DNA from: Elgaria multicarinata webbii
Lineage: Eukaryota > Chordata > Lepidosauria > Squamata > Anguidae
Assembly: GCF_023053635.1 (NCBI RefSeq)
Contig: NC_086182.1
Coordinates: 1,811,001-1,875,000, forward strand
Length of the DNA stretch: 64,000 nucleotides
Direction: 5' to 3'
Shown here: positions 19,652-31,400 of the stretch, in pieces
Layout: the number at the start of each line of letters is the position of its first letter
How positions within the stretch are numbered: position 1 is the stretch's first letter
Made by a program: the position numbers and the translations under genes
The notes under the pieces: generated by a model
What the model was told of the DNA's origin: nothing
Databases searched by the model: none
Seen by the model: the letters and a program-made list of their open reading frames with translations, nothing else

Positions 19652-21050
19652 AGAGATTTATTGAAAGTTGCAACTTTGGTGCGAAGGGCAATAAAAGCAG
19701 TTCGGACCCTGTTTACAGATAGTAAAACATTTTTATACTTCTAGCTAGTATCCACCTTCCTCCCCCCTCCCAACTCCTCCTCTTTGTTTCATGAAGAGGC
19801 GGGCTGGAGTTGGTTTGAGCTAGGTGCTTTTTACTAATTGGATTGATTAATTGCTATGACATAGTCTCTAATATAATACAACTTTGGAATGCTTCCTTGT
19901 TAGCAGCTCTAGATAAGGTACTAGGCTACATCCTGTTCCTTTGAAGTGCATTCTGCTTAACTTGGCTCCAACTACTTTGAAGATGCAGCTAAGAGAAAAA
20001 CAGCAGAAGGTTACAAATAGGGCATACCCATCATGCACAGCAATCATTTCCAAAATGTCACTTTTGCTAACATCTCCCTCCTCTAAAACGTTTCACAGAT
20101 CTATAAATCATAATTCATTGTCTATTTCTTCAACGCATACCTGTTCATACTTTACAAGCATTTGCTTGGTGAGAGAGAAGTTTCAATAAGCCATTGGGCA
20201 AGCCCAAAAGCACAAGGAATAATACAGCATCTAAAAGTACTAGCACACTTACTACTACAATTAAGGAGATTACAATTGAGGCAGCCAGGTTTGTCCACCT
20301 TCTAAACTATTTTTCTAACTAAACAATTACAGGGTTATTACTCCTTTTGACTCCAATGTAGCTTGCAGAGCTTCTACAATTACTTCAATACTGGCAGGAT
20401 TAAGTGTGGACACTCGTCCGTTTAGGATGGGATTCTAGGTGTGTGAGAAGTGTTTGTGGGCTCCCTCCCATGGACTTTATGAGTGCGGGAGGGTGTCCAC
20501 ATTGTTGGGGGGCGTGAGGACCCGCGTGAGGGTGGGCAGCTTGAGCTTGACCGGCCGGGCATGCTTGGGGCTCTTGGGAGGGGCGGGGGCCGGAGTCTTC
20601 TTGGGCGTGGGCTGGGGTGAGCGAGACCTGCGGGAAGGGGAGGGCGAGGGCAACGGGGAGGAGAGCTCCAGCGAAGAGCGGGGGGAGCCCCCTCGCGGCC
20701 GGTCCGTGGGGCCGGGATCACCCAGGCTTGCGCACTCGGCGCCTTCTTCTGGATTATTTTAACTTTGTTTTCCCCAAGGGGAATACAAGTATACTTAACA
20801 GTCTTCTCTTGATCCTTGCTGGATTCTTCTCCTGCGCTCTGAACTGCTTCCGGTGAGTCCAGAGATGAAGGGCTGTTGTCCTCTCTGTTGCCCGTGTCCT
20901 CCTGCACGCGGGGCCAGGGGGAGGCAGGGGTGCTCTGTAGGACTTAATTCTAAAACAGTGAGTCCATTTATTTAGTCCAATTAACTTAACAGCTGAATGT
21001 CTTACAAGTCCTACTGAATAACTCTTTGGCAGGAGGCATTTCTGCAAAGT

Positions 21051-21566
21051 CTACTTATAGGCGCTGGAATGGGTAATGTGCCGAGTCTTCCTCCCATCAC
21101 TGGAGTGGGGGGGGGGGGAGGATCTGGGCGTGTTGGTCTTCTGGCAGATAGCGCAGGTTGTGGCTATTCTTTGAGCTTCTTGGTGCATTCCTTTCCTGAT
21201 GGTTGTCCTCTGCAGGTGTTCCACCATGCTGCTGGCTCCAGGGTGTCCCAGGGTTTGATGAAGATCTTGTAGGATCTTTCTCATGTTCAATCGAGGCAGC
21301 GCTGCAAGTCCTTCGTGGGTTATCCACCAACCACTCTCATTCTTCTGGGCTTTGGCTTCTCGAGCTAGGGCTTCATCTGTGGGCTCATACACGGGTGGTG
21401 GTGGCTTGGTGGGCTGGATTAGGAAAATTCCTGCTTTTCCTAATCTAGCCCACTTCAGGACAGTGGGCTGGATTTTGCTAACGGGGAGGAGGAGAGGAAC
21501 AGGACCAGCCCCCTCTTTAAATGTCCCTTCTCTGATCTGTATCTCCGCAGCTGCGCAGGTGCACAA
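21051..21566 (-). pseudogene. Retroviral integrase N-terminal fragment (fossil)
   Basis: A frame with the retroviral integrase zinc-binding pattern H-x3-H...C-x2-C, seen as LHQTLGHPG and CAICQKTNT. It is a broken remnant of the provirus that ends in the LTR to its left, and the family assignment rests on this motif and on the LTR. It is not a host gene. Confidence 0.75.
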
Positions 21567-21822
21567 TACATATAATACATTTTATTCACTCAGTATTTTA
21601 ACACTTAATTTTAACTTAAATTTAAATTTTACTGTTTTAACTCTGTATTTTAATCTTATATCAATTTTGCTGCGTGGTTTTTATCCTGGTTGTGCTTTTT
21701 ATACTGTATTTTGTATTTGTGCTTTTAACCTGTGGGTTGTTTTATTGTGGTTTTAATTTTTGTGAACCGCCCAGAGAGCTTCGGCTATTGGGCGGCATAA
21801 AATATAATAAATAAATAAACGC
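21567..21822 (+). mobile_element. L2-like LINE 3' tail
   Basis: T-rich 3' UTR ending in GTGAACCGCCCAGAGAGCTTC, GGCTATTGGGCGGCATAAAA and (TAAA)n. This tail is repeated many times in the window in both orientations. It lies between the retrovirus fossil and the MTHFD2 CpG island. Confidence 0.75.
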
Positions 21823-22046
21823 GGTGGGGGGGGAGGAATGCGCAGCCCGAGGGGGGGGAGGAGGGTTCGCCCTGAGACCCTGCCACCCCTCCCCCCCCGC
21901 GTTCTTTATTTACTCCCCTCTTGAGGTGGAGGGGAGTTCCGCCGTCGCGCTACCTCCTCGCCGCGCAGAGGCCGGGAAGGGCCGCAAGCGCGCGGGCAAA
22001 AGGGGGCTCCCGGCTGACGCCGCCTCCCGCTCCCTTCTGAGCGCTC

Positions 22047-22202
22047 ATTGGCTGGCTGGCTGGCTGGCTCGCTCGCTCGCTCGCGCCCGCCTGTCATACA
22101 GCGCGGAACTCCGTGCCGGCGTCCTCCTCGGCCCTCGTCCAATCAGGGCCTCCTTACTGAGCGCGTCGGCCGCCTGGCGCGCTCCTCCCCCGTTCAGCCA
22201 AT
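22047..22202 (+). promoter_or_regulatory. MTHFD2: Cluster of three CCAAT boxes
   Basis: ATTGG (reverse CCAAT) at 22047-22051, CCAATCA at 22139-22145 and CCAAT at 22198-22202. They lie within 280 bases of the start codon, the usual arrangement for NF-Y. Binding is inferred. Confidence 0.55.
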
Positions 22203-22287
22203 AGCGCTGCGCCCGGCGGGAGGGGGGGCGTGGCGGAGCCTTCATAAAGCGCCGCTCAGCCGCTTCTCGCGCCACTGCTTCCGCCCG

Positions 22288-22316
22288 CCGGAAGTCGCTC
22301 GGGCTGGTCGCACGTG
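22288..22316 (+). promoter_or_regulatory. MTHFD2: ETS motif and E-box before the MTHFD2 start
   Basis: CCGGAAGT (22288-22295) is a consensus ETS site and CACGTG (22311-22316) a perfect E-box five bases before the ATG. MTHFD2 is a known MYC-responsive gene in mammals, which fits. Use of the sites is inferred. Confidence 0.5.
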
Positions 22317-22321
22317 CCGCC

Positions 22322-22482
22322 ATGGCAACCGCCGGCTCGCCGCTCCCGCTGCTCCGCACTTTGGGCCAGGCCGCCTCGCGGGCCCGGGGCTGCTGCGGCT
22401 GCTGTCGCCGCCACCCTCCGCTGGCAATGCCGCCGCCGCCGCTCCTGAGGGGCGCCCGGCGGCTCCACCTCACCGCTCCCAG
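22322..22482 (+). CDS. MTHFD2: MTHFD2 exon 1
   Basis: 161 nt from ATG to donor CCCAG|GTATGG. It encodes the presequence, including a Cys-rich RGCCGCCRR stretch absent from human. It ends with two bases of the Arg54 codon. Confidence 0.88.
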
Positions 22483-25400
22483 GTATGGCCAGGCCGGGTC
22501 GGGGTCCTTTGGAGCTGGGCTGGTGGAGCCTCCGTGGCCGGGCGCAGTTTACCCTCCCGTGACGCGGCGGCGGCGGCGGCTCTTTCTGCCCCGCCGGTCT
22601 GGGCCGCGAGCGAGGGAGAGCAGCGGCTGATCCCCTCCTTCGTGCCGGGGATGGCAAAGCTCCCTCGCCGCCCTGACGGCCCCGGGGGAAGCAGGGAGGG
22701 AGCGCAGCAGGGAAGCGCGCGGCCGCGGCGGGTGGCGGAGGGTCCCCGGTGGGCCTCTCGGCTTCCCTCCAGCGGCGGCCCGGAGGGCTGCAGGCTGATG
22801 AAATCTTCCCCGCGGCTTGCACGGCCCGGCGCCCCGCCCCGCCCCGCCTCTCCGCAGGAGACCGTGTTTTTTTAAAAACATTTTTTTATTATTATAAAAA
22901 ACGTCTTTATTCCAAGAAGCCTTCCTTTAACATGCAGCCTTGGATTTCTGATTTATGCTTCTTTTTAAATTTTGTTGTAACTGTTTTATTCTGTTTTTAT
23001 TTTCATTTTACCTTGTACACCACTCCGAAATTTTTCAATGGGGAGCGGTATATAAATTTTCTAAAAAAATAAATAATAAATATATAAAAAATAAATAAAT
23101 TATTAGTTACATTGCATTAAATAAAACAACAGTGCTACCATCACCAGGACCAACTACACCTTCATCCCTGTTCCCAAAATTGTAATATTTCTTGTACAGG
23201 TGTACACCCTTTCCCTCTTAACAAAACAAATTCCAAAAACGGTTTCCACATAATCTCAAATTCATTATAATTACATCTTCCTTTTTCTATTTTAATATTA
23301 CATGTTAATTTATCATTGATGGCTATGTCCCATAGTTCTTTATACCATTCCTCAATCTCATACTCACTTTGTATCTTCCATTTCCTAGCTATTATTAATC
23401 TTGCTGCTAATAATTTCGTAATCAAATCCTTAATAGGTTGTGTGCAGTTCACCCCGTCGTATATTGACAACAGTGCTACGCTCGGGGAGAACTCTAAACT
23501 TATTCCAGTTATCTCTTTTATCTCTTTATACACCAATTGCCAGAATTTTTGTACACATTTACATGTCCACCACATATGAACATAAGTGCCCACTTCCTGG
23601 CATCCTCTCCAACATAATATTGAATATTTCTTCTCAATTTGATTTAGTTTAACTGGTGTTAGGTACCACCGCCATACCAATTTATAAAAATTTTCTTTTA
23701 TCCTTACTGATAAGGTTTTCAAATTCCATGCTTTCTATATCTTATCCCAACTCTGGTTACTTATTTCAAATTTAATATAATTTTCCCATACCAATTTATA
23801 ACCATCTTCCTGATCCTCTCTTGCCATCAATATTCTATATATTTCACTCGTTATTCCCTTTGTAATCAAATTCCCTTCTTTCTCTTGTCTTTGTACTATC
23901 ATTTTTTCAAAACTCATATACTCTCTAGGTTGTTTATTTTCTTTTATCCATTTCTTTACCCATTGTTCTAACTGCATATAGTTAAACCATGACAACTTTC
24001 CCCCCATCAATATTTCTTTTATTTGATCTAACTCCTCTATTTTAACCACCCTTTACAACCTGTTTATATTCTGTTCCTTTAATACCTTCCCTACCACCTT
24101 TTAAAAATTTACTGGAAAATTCTCCATCATTACCACTGGAGTTAATGGGGAAATGGCAGGTTACGCGCCCTCAGATGTGCTGCGGGCGGCAGGGTGTCCA
24201 GCATACTGGCTGGGGATGATGGGTGTTGCGCTCCTAACACAGGTCGGGCGAAGGCCAGCTTGAAAAGCCATGCGCGAGTAGGATTTGAACAGCCAAGAGT
24301 CCTGTGGTGTCCTAAAGGCTGAGAGACCTTTCATGGAGCACAGCCTACTTCACATGTATGCCAGAATAAATTTTGTCGTTTTTGAGGCACCACAAGACGC
24401 TTTGTTGTTTGTGTCATCCTGTGGAGAAAGAACGTGGCGTGGGAGGCAAAGCTATGCAGCCAGCAGAGTGGAGCGTCCTCGACTGCCTTCGCGCGCCCTG
24501 GTGCTCTTATCCCTTGCGGAGGGAGGCCTGCGTGTGCTAGATAACGTTCTGCAGCTTTGAAACCTAGTTGCAATTCTCCCCTTCCAGAGAATGTTTTGAA
24601 AACCTTGCTCATACTGCACTGGAAATGGCAAAAACAGTTCCCCGAGCCTTTTGGAGATGTTGGAACGGATCTGCCAGGTGTTAGCAGCACCCACTTTTTG
24701 TTGAGACCTATGCAATGGGATGTCATTTCCCTTGCGTGTGCTTCTCTGAGTGATGCATTCTATAAACCTCTCAGTCTAGTGAGCTCACAAAAGAAGCATG
24801 CGAAACATGATCTGTTAGTCCTCCAGGGTTGCCCTCAGAGCTGTTTCATGAGTGAGATGTTTCTGCCACAGGCAGGCAGCACCTTCTCTGCAATGCTTAA
24901 AGGATCTATCAATACGCTTCACACATTAGTCAAAACCCCAGCACAGTAGCAAGCTATGCCTTAGTTCTGGAGCTGTTTGGGTTTTGTACAAAAAAATAAT
25001 TCCTCCAGATAAGATAATACTAGCGTATATAAGAAAAATGTTTGAGGTGTGTAAAATATCTCGTTGCTACAGTGATGGCACGCATCGCTTGCTTTTGAGC
25101 GCAAGAGAAAGTCTGGTGTGACTCCTTATTTTCTTGTCGTTTGTTCAGAGCGTGCCTAGCATGTTGTTTTGTCCAGCAGTTACATAATGCTACATGGCAT
25201 CCAATTAACTTGGTGACTGAACGGTTTTAGCAACCTCGGGATTCTTGCTCCATTGTGTCAACTCGTGGCTACTGGGGAGAGAATGGGCTCGGGCCGCCTA
25301 TGAGAACTATGAAATCTCTCTGCTTGGCTTAATGACTGGGAATCCAGCTGAAGAGCCACTGCTGCTTGGGAAGACAGACTAAGATGTGAAGGGCTTAGAT

Positions 25401-28400
25401 ATGTCGTCATTTGGGAGTGGGGCAAGATGTTTTCAACAAACTTTATTTGCAGGAATGAAGCTGTTGTCATTTCTGGGAGAAAGCTGGCACGGCAGATTAG
25501 ACAAGAAGCCCGTCATGAAGTGGAGCAGTGGGTCGCAGCTGGTAACAAAAGGCCCCACCTCAGCGTGGTTCTAGTTGGTGAAAATCCTGCAAGCCACTCC
25601 TACGTACTGAACAAAACCAGAGCGGCAGCCGATGTAGGTAAGTTCTTAACTCCTCTCTCTGGTGGAGTTTTGGTGATATTGCTGCATGGAAAAAGGACTT
25701 GGGTGAGCATCCGGTACCTGGGTGTCTAAAGGAGCCGCAGTTCTGCCTGCCTTTTATCTCCTGACCAACTCCAGGGAAGCGGCCTGTTCTAGCTGCTGCT
25801 TCCTCATCTGCTCTTTGCTTTTGCACATTTTGACCATGCCTTAATCCTAGGAAAAGGGAAGGACCTGAGTGCCCCTCTGCTGTATGACAGGCTACACCGG
25901 GGTTTAACTCAGGTGGCCTAGCAATGGCTGCAGCATATTCCTTCAGTCTGCCTACTTAGGTTTCTCACATACTATCTGGTGTCTGTGATTTAAGTGTTGC
26001 TTTTGCAATAATACTTGTGGTATTATAGTGCTTTTTTGGACCACACTATGTCTTTCACCAGTGTGGTGTAGTGGCTAAGGTATTGGACTGGAAGTTGGGA
26101 GATCTGGGTTCTAGTCCCCACTCGGACATGGAAACCCATTGGGTGACTTTGGGCCAGTCACAGACTCTCAGCCCAACCTACCTCACAGGGTTGTTGTTGT
26201 GAGGATAAAATGGAGAGGAGGAGGAGGAGTATGTACACCGCCTTGGGTTCCTTGGAGGAAAAATGGGTGGGATATAAATGTAATAAATAAATAAAATTTC
26301 AATAAGTATTTCACAGGAAGGTGGGAGGCTGAAGCAAGTTAAAATTTCTAAGCTGTAAAAATGCAACAAATAGTGCCTCTCTAGTACTTCCTGCTAGTGT
26401 CCAGTAGTGTTCAGCGTGTAAAATCTTAAAGTGAGATCTTGGATTGCTGGATGGCTACCAAAATCTAGTTTGCCAAGAGGTGCCACTTCTGACCTAGGCA
26501 ACCGTTTTTCAGTGTTTTCCTATGCCAGTAATCTGCAGTCTCTGTGTTGAAAATCTAACACCAGAGAGACCCCTGGGGATGAAACTTTTGTTTCAGTTAC
26601 TGGATCTTCACTACATCAGCTCTTTCCTGCAGCTTGACTTGTGGACAGTAAGGGCCTCCTGTATTCTAAAGAAGATTCATACACGTTTTGCACTGTTCAG
26701 CAATTCCAGCATTTATGGATTTATTTAGCCAATGCTAGTGAGTCCCTTACACAGTTTTCAGACTTTATTTAATTATTTATTTATTGCATTTCTATACTGC
26801 TCAATAGCTGAAGCTCTCTGGGCAGTTTACTTTAGGATGGAAAGTGCTAATTAGAAATAGAATATATAGCCCTGTGTCAAGAGATTCAGGTGCAGTATCC
26901 TATAGAGAGAGATTCTGACCTCACTAACTGGGGAGTATCAGACTAAAGAGTATCAGACCCAAAAGACAGACGTGGAAAGTTCAGTTGGTATGCATAAAGT
27001 ATGCTAAGAAATACTTTTGTAAGCCGCCATGAGAGCCTTTTTTGGCTGAATGGCGGCATAAAAATCCTTAAATAAATAAATAAATAAATCTACACTGATG
27101 GTATCCATGATTCTACACTAATCACTTGAAAAGCCAAATGGGATATTGGCTGTTGAATCTATTTCTCTAGCTTCTACCTAAGCCTCACGTCTAACCCCCT
27201 TTTTTTCAAGAATACCTTATCCTTTTATGCAAGGGATTTGGGGCAGGGGCTTGTGTTTTCTCTCACACTTTCTCGGGAGTCTACAAGAGTCACTGTACCT
27301 CGTGGTTTGTAATTCCAAGTTCTATCTTTTTTGAGCCTCTTACTTCATTTTCCTTGTAGGAATCAGCAGTGAAACAATTCTGAAGCCAGCCTCTGTCACC
27401 GAAGAGGAGTTGCTTGATTTAATCATTAAACTAAATCATGATGCCAATGTTGATGGCCTGCTGGTGCAGCTGCCTTTACCTGGTAAGTGTGCAACTTTAG
27501 GAGGGGCTTTTCACAAGGCATCCCGAGGTATGAGCCTTTGAGATGTGTGAACTGAGTTGCAGGGTTGGAAAGGAGGGCCTAGGCTTGTGCTTCTCTGGTT
27601 TTGCAGGCCAATTGCAGCCTAAATCTGGGTGTTTATGCCGTGCGACTGATTAATCCATATTATCCACATGTCAATCTGTAGTTTGGTCACCTTGTTTATA
27701 TAGCAGGTGTCAAACAGCCAGGTTCGTTTGGATCAACTCCTTGATATTAACCCTTTTTGATATCCACATATGCATCATCTTGTTCCCCCCGCACTGTGAT
27801 TATACGCATGGAATCCATAGTACTAAACCTTCCTCCTTTCCCCCAGAGCATATTGATGAGCGAAAGGTCTGCAATGCTGTGAACCCTGAGAAAGATGTGG
27901 ATGGTTTCCATGTTGTGAATGTGGGTCGGATGTGCCTGGACCAGTACTCCATGCTGCCAGCAACTCCTTGGGGTGTGTGGGAGATCATCAAGAGAACTGG
28001 TAGGAGTGGCATGAAAATGCAACTGATTTTCAAGGTCATTCAAAAGAGTTCAGAGCCTCACTTGGTGTGTTTATGTTGTGTTGCAGGAATCCCAACCCTG
28101 GGTAAGAATGTTGTTGTGGCTGGTCGATCGAAGAATGTTGGGATGCCCATTGCGATGCTCCTGCATACTGATGGCAGGCATGAACGCCCTGGAGGTAAGA
28201 TCAGACTTTATCTCTTGATCATCTAGCTAGCAATGTCTGACATGCCTTATTGTCACAAATTGCACTAATTTATTTTTATTTATTTTATTTATTTAAGGAT
28301 TTTTATGCCGCCATTCAGCCAAAAAAGGCTCTCACGGCGGCTTACAAAAGTATTTCTTGACTAAGGTGCAGGAACCTGAGAAAACTGTGATACTTGCTCC

Positions 28401-31400
28401 CTGATTCGATAATATGACATGTACTGCAGAAAACACTGAAGATGCATAGTGCATGTATGACTTTTCCCCTGATACTGGTCCTGGGGATTAGATGCTTACA
28501 TTCTTCAGTAACTACAAACCTAGGTCCACCTCAGCACTCTAGCTTGCTCTCAGAGTGCATACCTGGCCCTGAAAAAAATGGTGTGTGCTTTTTGGAAATG
28601 GTATGTGACCCACACCTGTCCTTCCATCAGTAAAATCAGCTAAGTGTAATATTAAACTATTAGTTGTCTCTTTGTGACAAGGATTTCCCTGGGATGTTGA
28701 CAGATCCTGCTGTACCACTTGATGGTAATAAGAACCATGAAAACCAAACTGTTCCACTATGGAAGTGAAAACTTATGGTGACAATGGGAGGTGGGGAATT
28801 TTGAGAGTGAATGCTGCCCCCTCTCAAAATGCTAGAACCTAATGGAGTCATCCCATGAAGCTGGTTAGTGGGAGATTCAGGACAGCTAAAAGGCAGGACT
28901 TCACACAGCACATAATTAAACTCTGGAATTCACTACCCCAAGACATAGCGATGGCCACCAGTTTAGATGGCTTTAAAAGGGGTTATGTAAATTCCTAGAA
29001 GAGCAATGGCCCTGATGGCTATGTGCTGCCTCTGGTATCAGAGGCAGTAAGCCTATATATACCAGTTGCTGGGGAACATGGGTAGGAGGGTGCTGTTGCA
29101 CTGTGTCCTGCTTGTGGGTCCCCGGTCAACAACTGATTGGCCAGTGTGTGAACAGAATGCTGGACTGAATGGACCCTTGGTCTGATTCAGCATGGCTCTT
29201 CTTTTGTTCTTAAGCCTCATTTAACATCAGTTCATGTGCCTCCCTCTGTCACTGAGGCATAAACCACAAATCCACCTCCTTACTCAGTGTTGTGTTGATG
29301 GCTTTTCCCATGGATTCTACTATAAGTTAGGGATGTGCAGATTTGTGGGATCTACTTCATTTTTTCTAGAACCCTAAGGGGGAACCCCACCCCAGCGAAC
29401 AATATAAGCTTAGAACTGAAGAATTCTGAGCCCAGGAATTTTTTGAACAGAACAGAGCTCACAGTCCTTTTGTGCACACATCAATTCCACATTAACCTCA
29501 GTATTGCATCATTTCAGCAGTATAATTTAGATTGGGGAGTCATTTTGTTGCTGCTTATTGTTAAGCAATTGTGAATCAGGAATCCTTATCAATCTACTTC
29601 AAATCACCCAGAGATCTGTCGGTAGATTCAGTTCTTCTTTCTGCTCAGCCTCTAATATGGCTGCCAGGAGGCCCAGAGCATAATTCTCGCTGTTAACTAC
29701 TCTTTTCAGGAGATGCAACAGTAACAATCTCTCACCGCTTCACTCCAAAAGAAAAGCTCAAACAGCACACAATTCTTGCTGATATTGTGGTTGCAGCTGC
29801 AGGTAAGATCCCGAGTGCCTTGTTCAAGCAAAGGGGGCTGAAAGCAGAAGCTCTTGACGGACGTAACTGCCGTTCCTCTGCTGGTGGTGGTGGTGGTGGT
29901 GGTGGTGGTACTAAGAATAATTCTGCCAGGGGTGGTGGCGGTGGTCTTGTAGGATTCTGATGGCAGAGCCTCTGCCTGTGGAATTGCACGAGCTGATTTC
30001 CTTGCATGGGGAGGTGGGGGCACTGTTTGTTGAAGTCACAAACCTAGGAACTGGAAATGGGTCTTGGGTTTTGTAGCTGCAGCCGGTGAATTATCACATA
30101 TTGACTCTGGTCTTGCTTAATTGCAGGTATTCCTAATTTGATTACAGCTGATATGATCAAAGAGGGAGCTGCAGTTATTGATGTTGGCATAAACAGAGTT
30201 CAGGACCCTGTTACTGCAAAACCAAAACTTGTCGGAGATGTGGATTTTGAAGGTATGGAAGGAGATTGGTATTTTCAAGGGCTGGAGAATAAGATTCCTT
30301 GTGCCGCATGTCAACTGCAATTTCCTTGAGTTAGGCAGATATGGTACCTCAGCTATCCTTGAGAAGGCTGTAGCTTTGAACAAGCTGCATAACCTTTCCA
30401 GAAGGCAGTGAATGAGCTTGATGCAGAATATATCTAGTCACTTAATATGTTGCCAAAAAAAGAAATGTAATTCTTCCTTGTAACTTCATCCTGCGTCTTC
30501 TGGGTTGGATGAAGCAGCTGGTGGGCTGTGGAGTTTGAATTCAGTGTACTGGTGACAGTATAGACTGGAGTCCTGCTTGTGACCTTGTTTCAGTAATTTA
30601 TGGCAAGAGTTCAACTTATTAAAAGTTGTAGCACAAAGGCCTGCTACATACAGCTTGCTATTGAGTTACTGGGCTGTAAAAACAAACTCAGCTAGCTTTA
30701 ACTAGGTTGCATATTGCATGAGTGAGCAAAACTTAGATTTGGCCAGTGTGTTGGATAGCATAGGCCTGGCGATCTGCCCAGAATTCCTATTGTAGGCCAC
30801 TATGTCAATTATAGCTAGCAGAGAAAGCTTAAACTGCACTTAGTAATTTGTCTTCCGGCTCTGCCCTTTTGCCCCACAAGAGGCCTACTTTACCCAAACT
30901 ATAGCACAGGGAGGGTGCACAACCCTTGTGGTGCCAAGGGGGCGTTGGATGTCTGCTGGCGTGGCAGGAGGCCACTTGTGTGTGCCTGCACATTCACATC
31001 CACTTATGTGCAAAGCGCCATTCATCCCCAGGTCCCCACACTACTCAATTCCAGCTCCTGCCCAAGGAAATGTCAGAGGACCAGCACCTGCTTTGATCAG
31101 ATAAAACCGATGCTCCTCCCAGAAACTTGTTCCCAAACCCTCCAGGAATCCTGGGTCTCAGCCCATCTCCCTTTAATCCACTCTGTTGCGGAAGCATCCT
31201 GACATCACACACTCTACGAGCTGGACCTTTTTAGAAAAAAGGTGGCAAGAACGGGCTCTATGGTTCTTGCAGTAGAAGACCTCTTCCTAGGATCCTCTAG
31301 GGATGAAGGTTATGTGGTAGGAAATATAGAGCCTGTAGGATGGTTTCCCTTTCTTTGTGGGGGGTCTTGGGGATTGTCAGGTAGGCTTGCAGTACTGCCT

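Larger units (their letters stand above)
18647..20072 (-). repeat. LTR of the fossil retrovirus, interrupted by an L1
   Basis: Ends are the inverted repeat TGTTAG...CTAACA. A purine-rich tract (AGAGGAGGGAGA on the minus strand) abuts the LTR start, as expected at a 3' LTR. An AATAAA on the minus strand lies inside. After removing the L1 and its duplication the LTR is about 497 bp. Confidence 0.8.
18647..21566 (-). mobile_element. Broken endogenous retrovirus (3' part with LTR)
   Basis: A fossil provirus lying on the minus strand. Parts seen, in element order, are an integrase zinc-finger-like region (within 21051-21566), an internal region without a confident assignment (about 20073-21050), a purine tract next to the LTR, and one LTR (18647-20072, enlarged by an L1). 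The family is probably class I (gammaretrovirus-like), judging from the HHCC finger and an LTR of about 500 bp without the L1. It is clearly incomplete and broken, with no second LTR recognised. It is older than the L1 within it. Confidence 0.75.
21830..22870 (+). promoter_or_regulatory. MTHFD2: CpG island and promoter region of MTHFD2
   Basis: About 1 kb of very GC- and CpG-rich DNA surrounds exon 1. It holds three CCAAT boxes, an ETS-type motif and an E-box upstream of the ATG, with no TATA box. Near 22050 there is a short GGCT/CGCT tandem run. Long frames on both strands across the island are composition effects. Confidence 0.8.

Noticed and set aside
20422-20907. 161-residue minus-strand frame considered as a host exon
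   Set aside because: It lies between the integrase-like remnant and the LTR of the fossil provirus and has no splice partners. It is left unassigned within the fossil.
22048-22875. 275-residue open frame over the MTHFD2 CpG island, and others of 100-190 residues on both strands
   Set aside because: Pro/Ala/Arg-rich frames with no family resemblance, all explained by GC-rich composition. The real MTHFD2 exon 1 lies in another frame and joins exon 2 in phase.
26055-26296. tRNA gene suggested by the B-box GGTTCTAGTCC
   Set aside because: The tRNA-like head continues into a SINE body and tail seen elsewhere in the window, and no cloverleaf is maintained.
29881-29910. Possible CRISPR-like or tandem regulatory array
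   Set aside because: A plain GGT microsatellite. No spaced repeats of CRISPR type exist anywhere in the window, and the genome is vertebrate.
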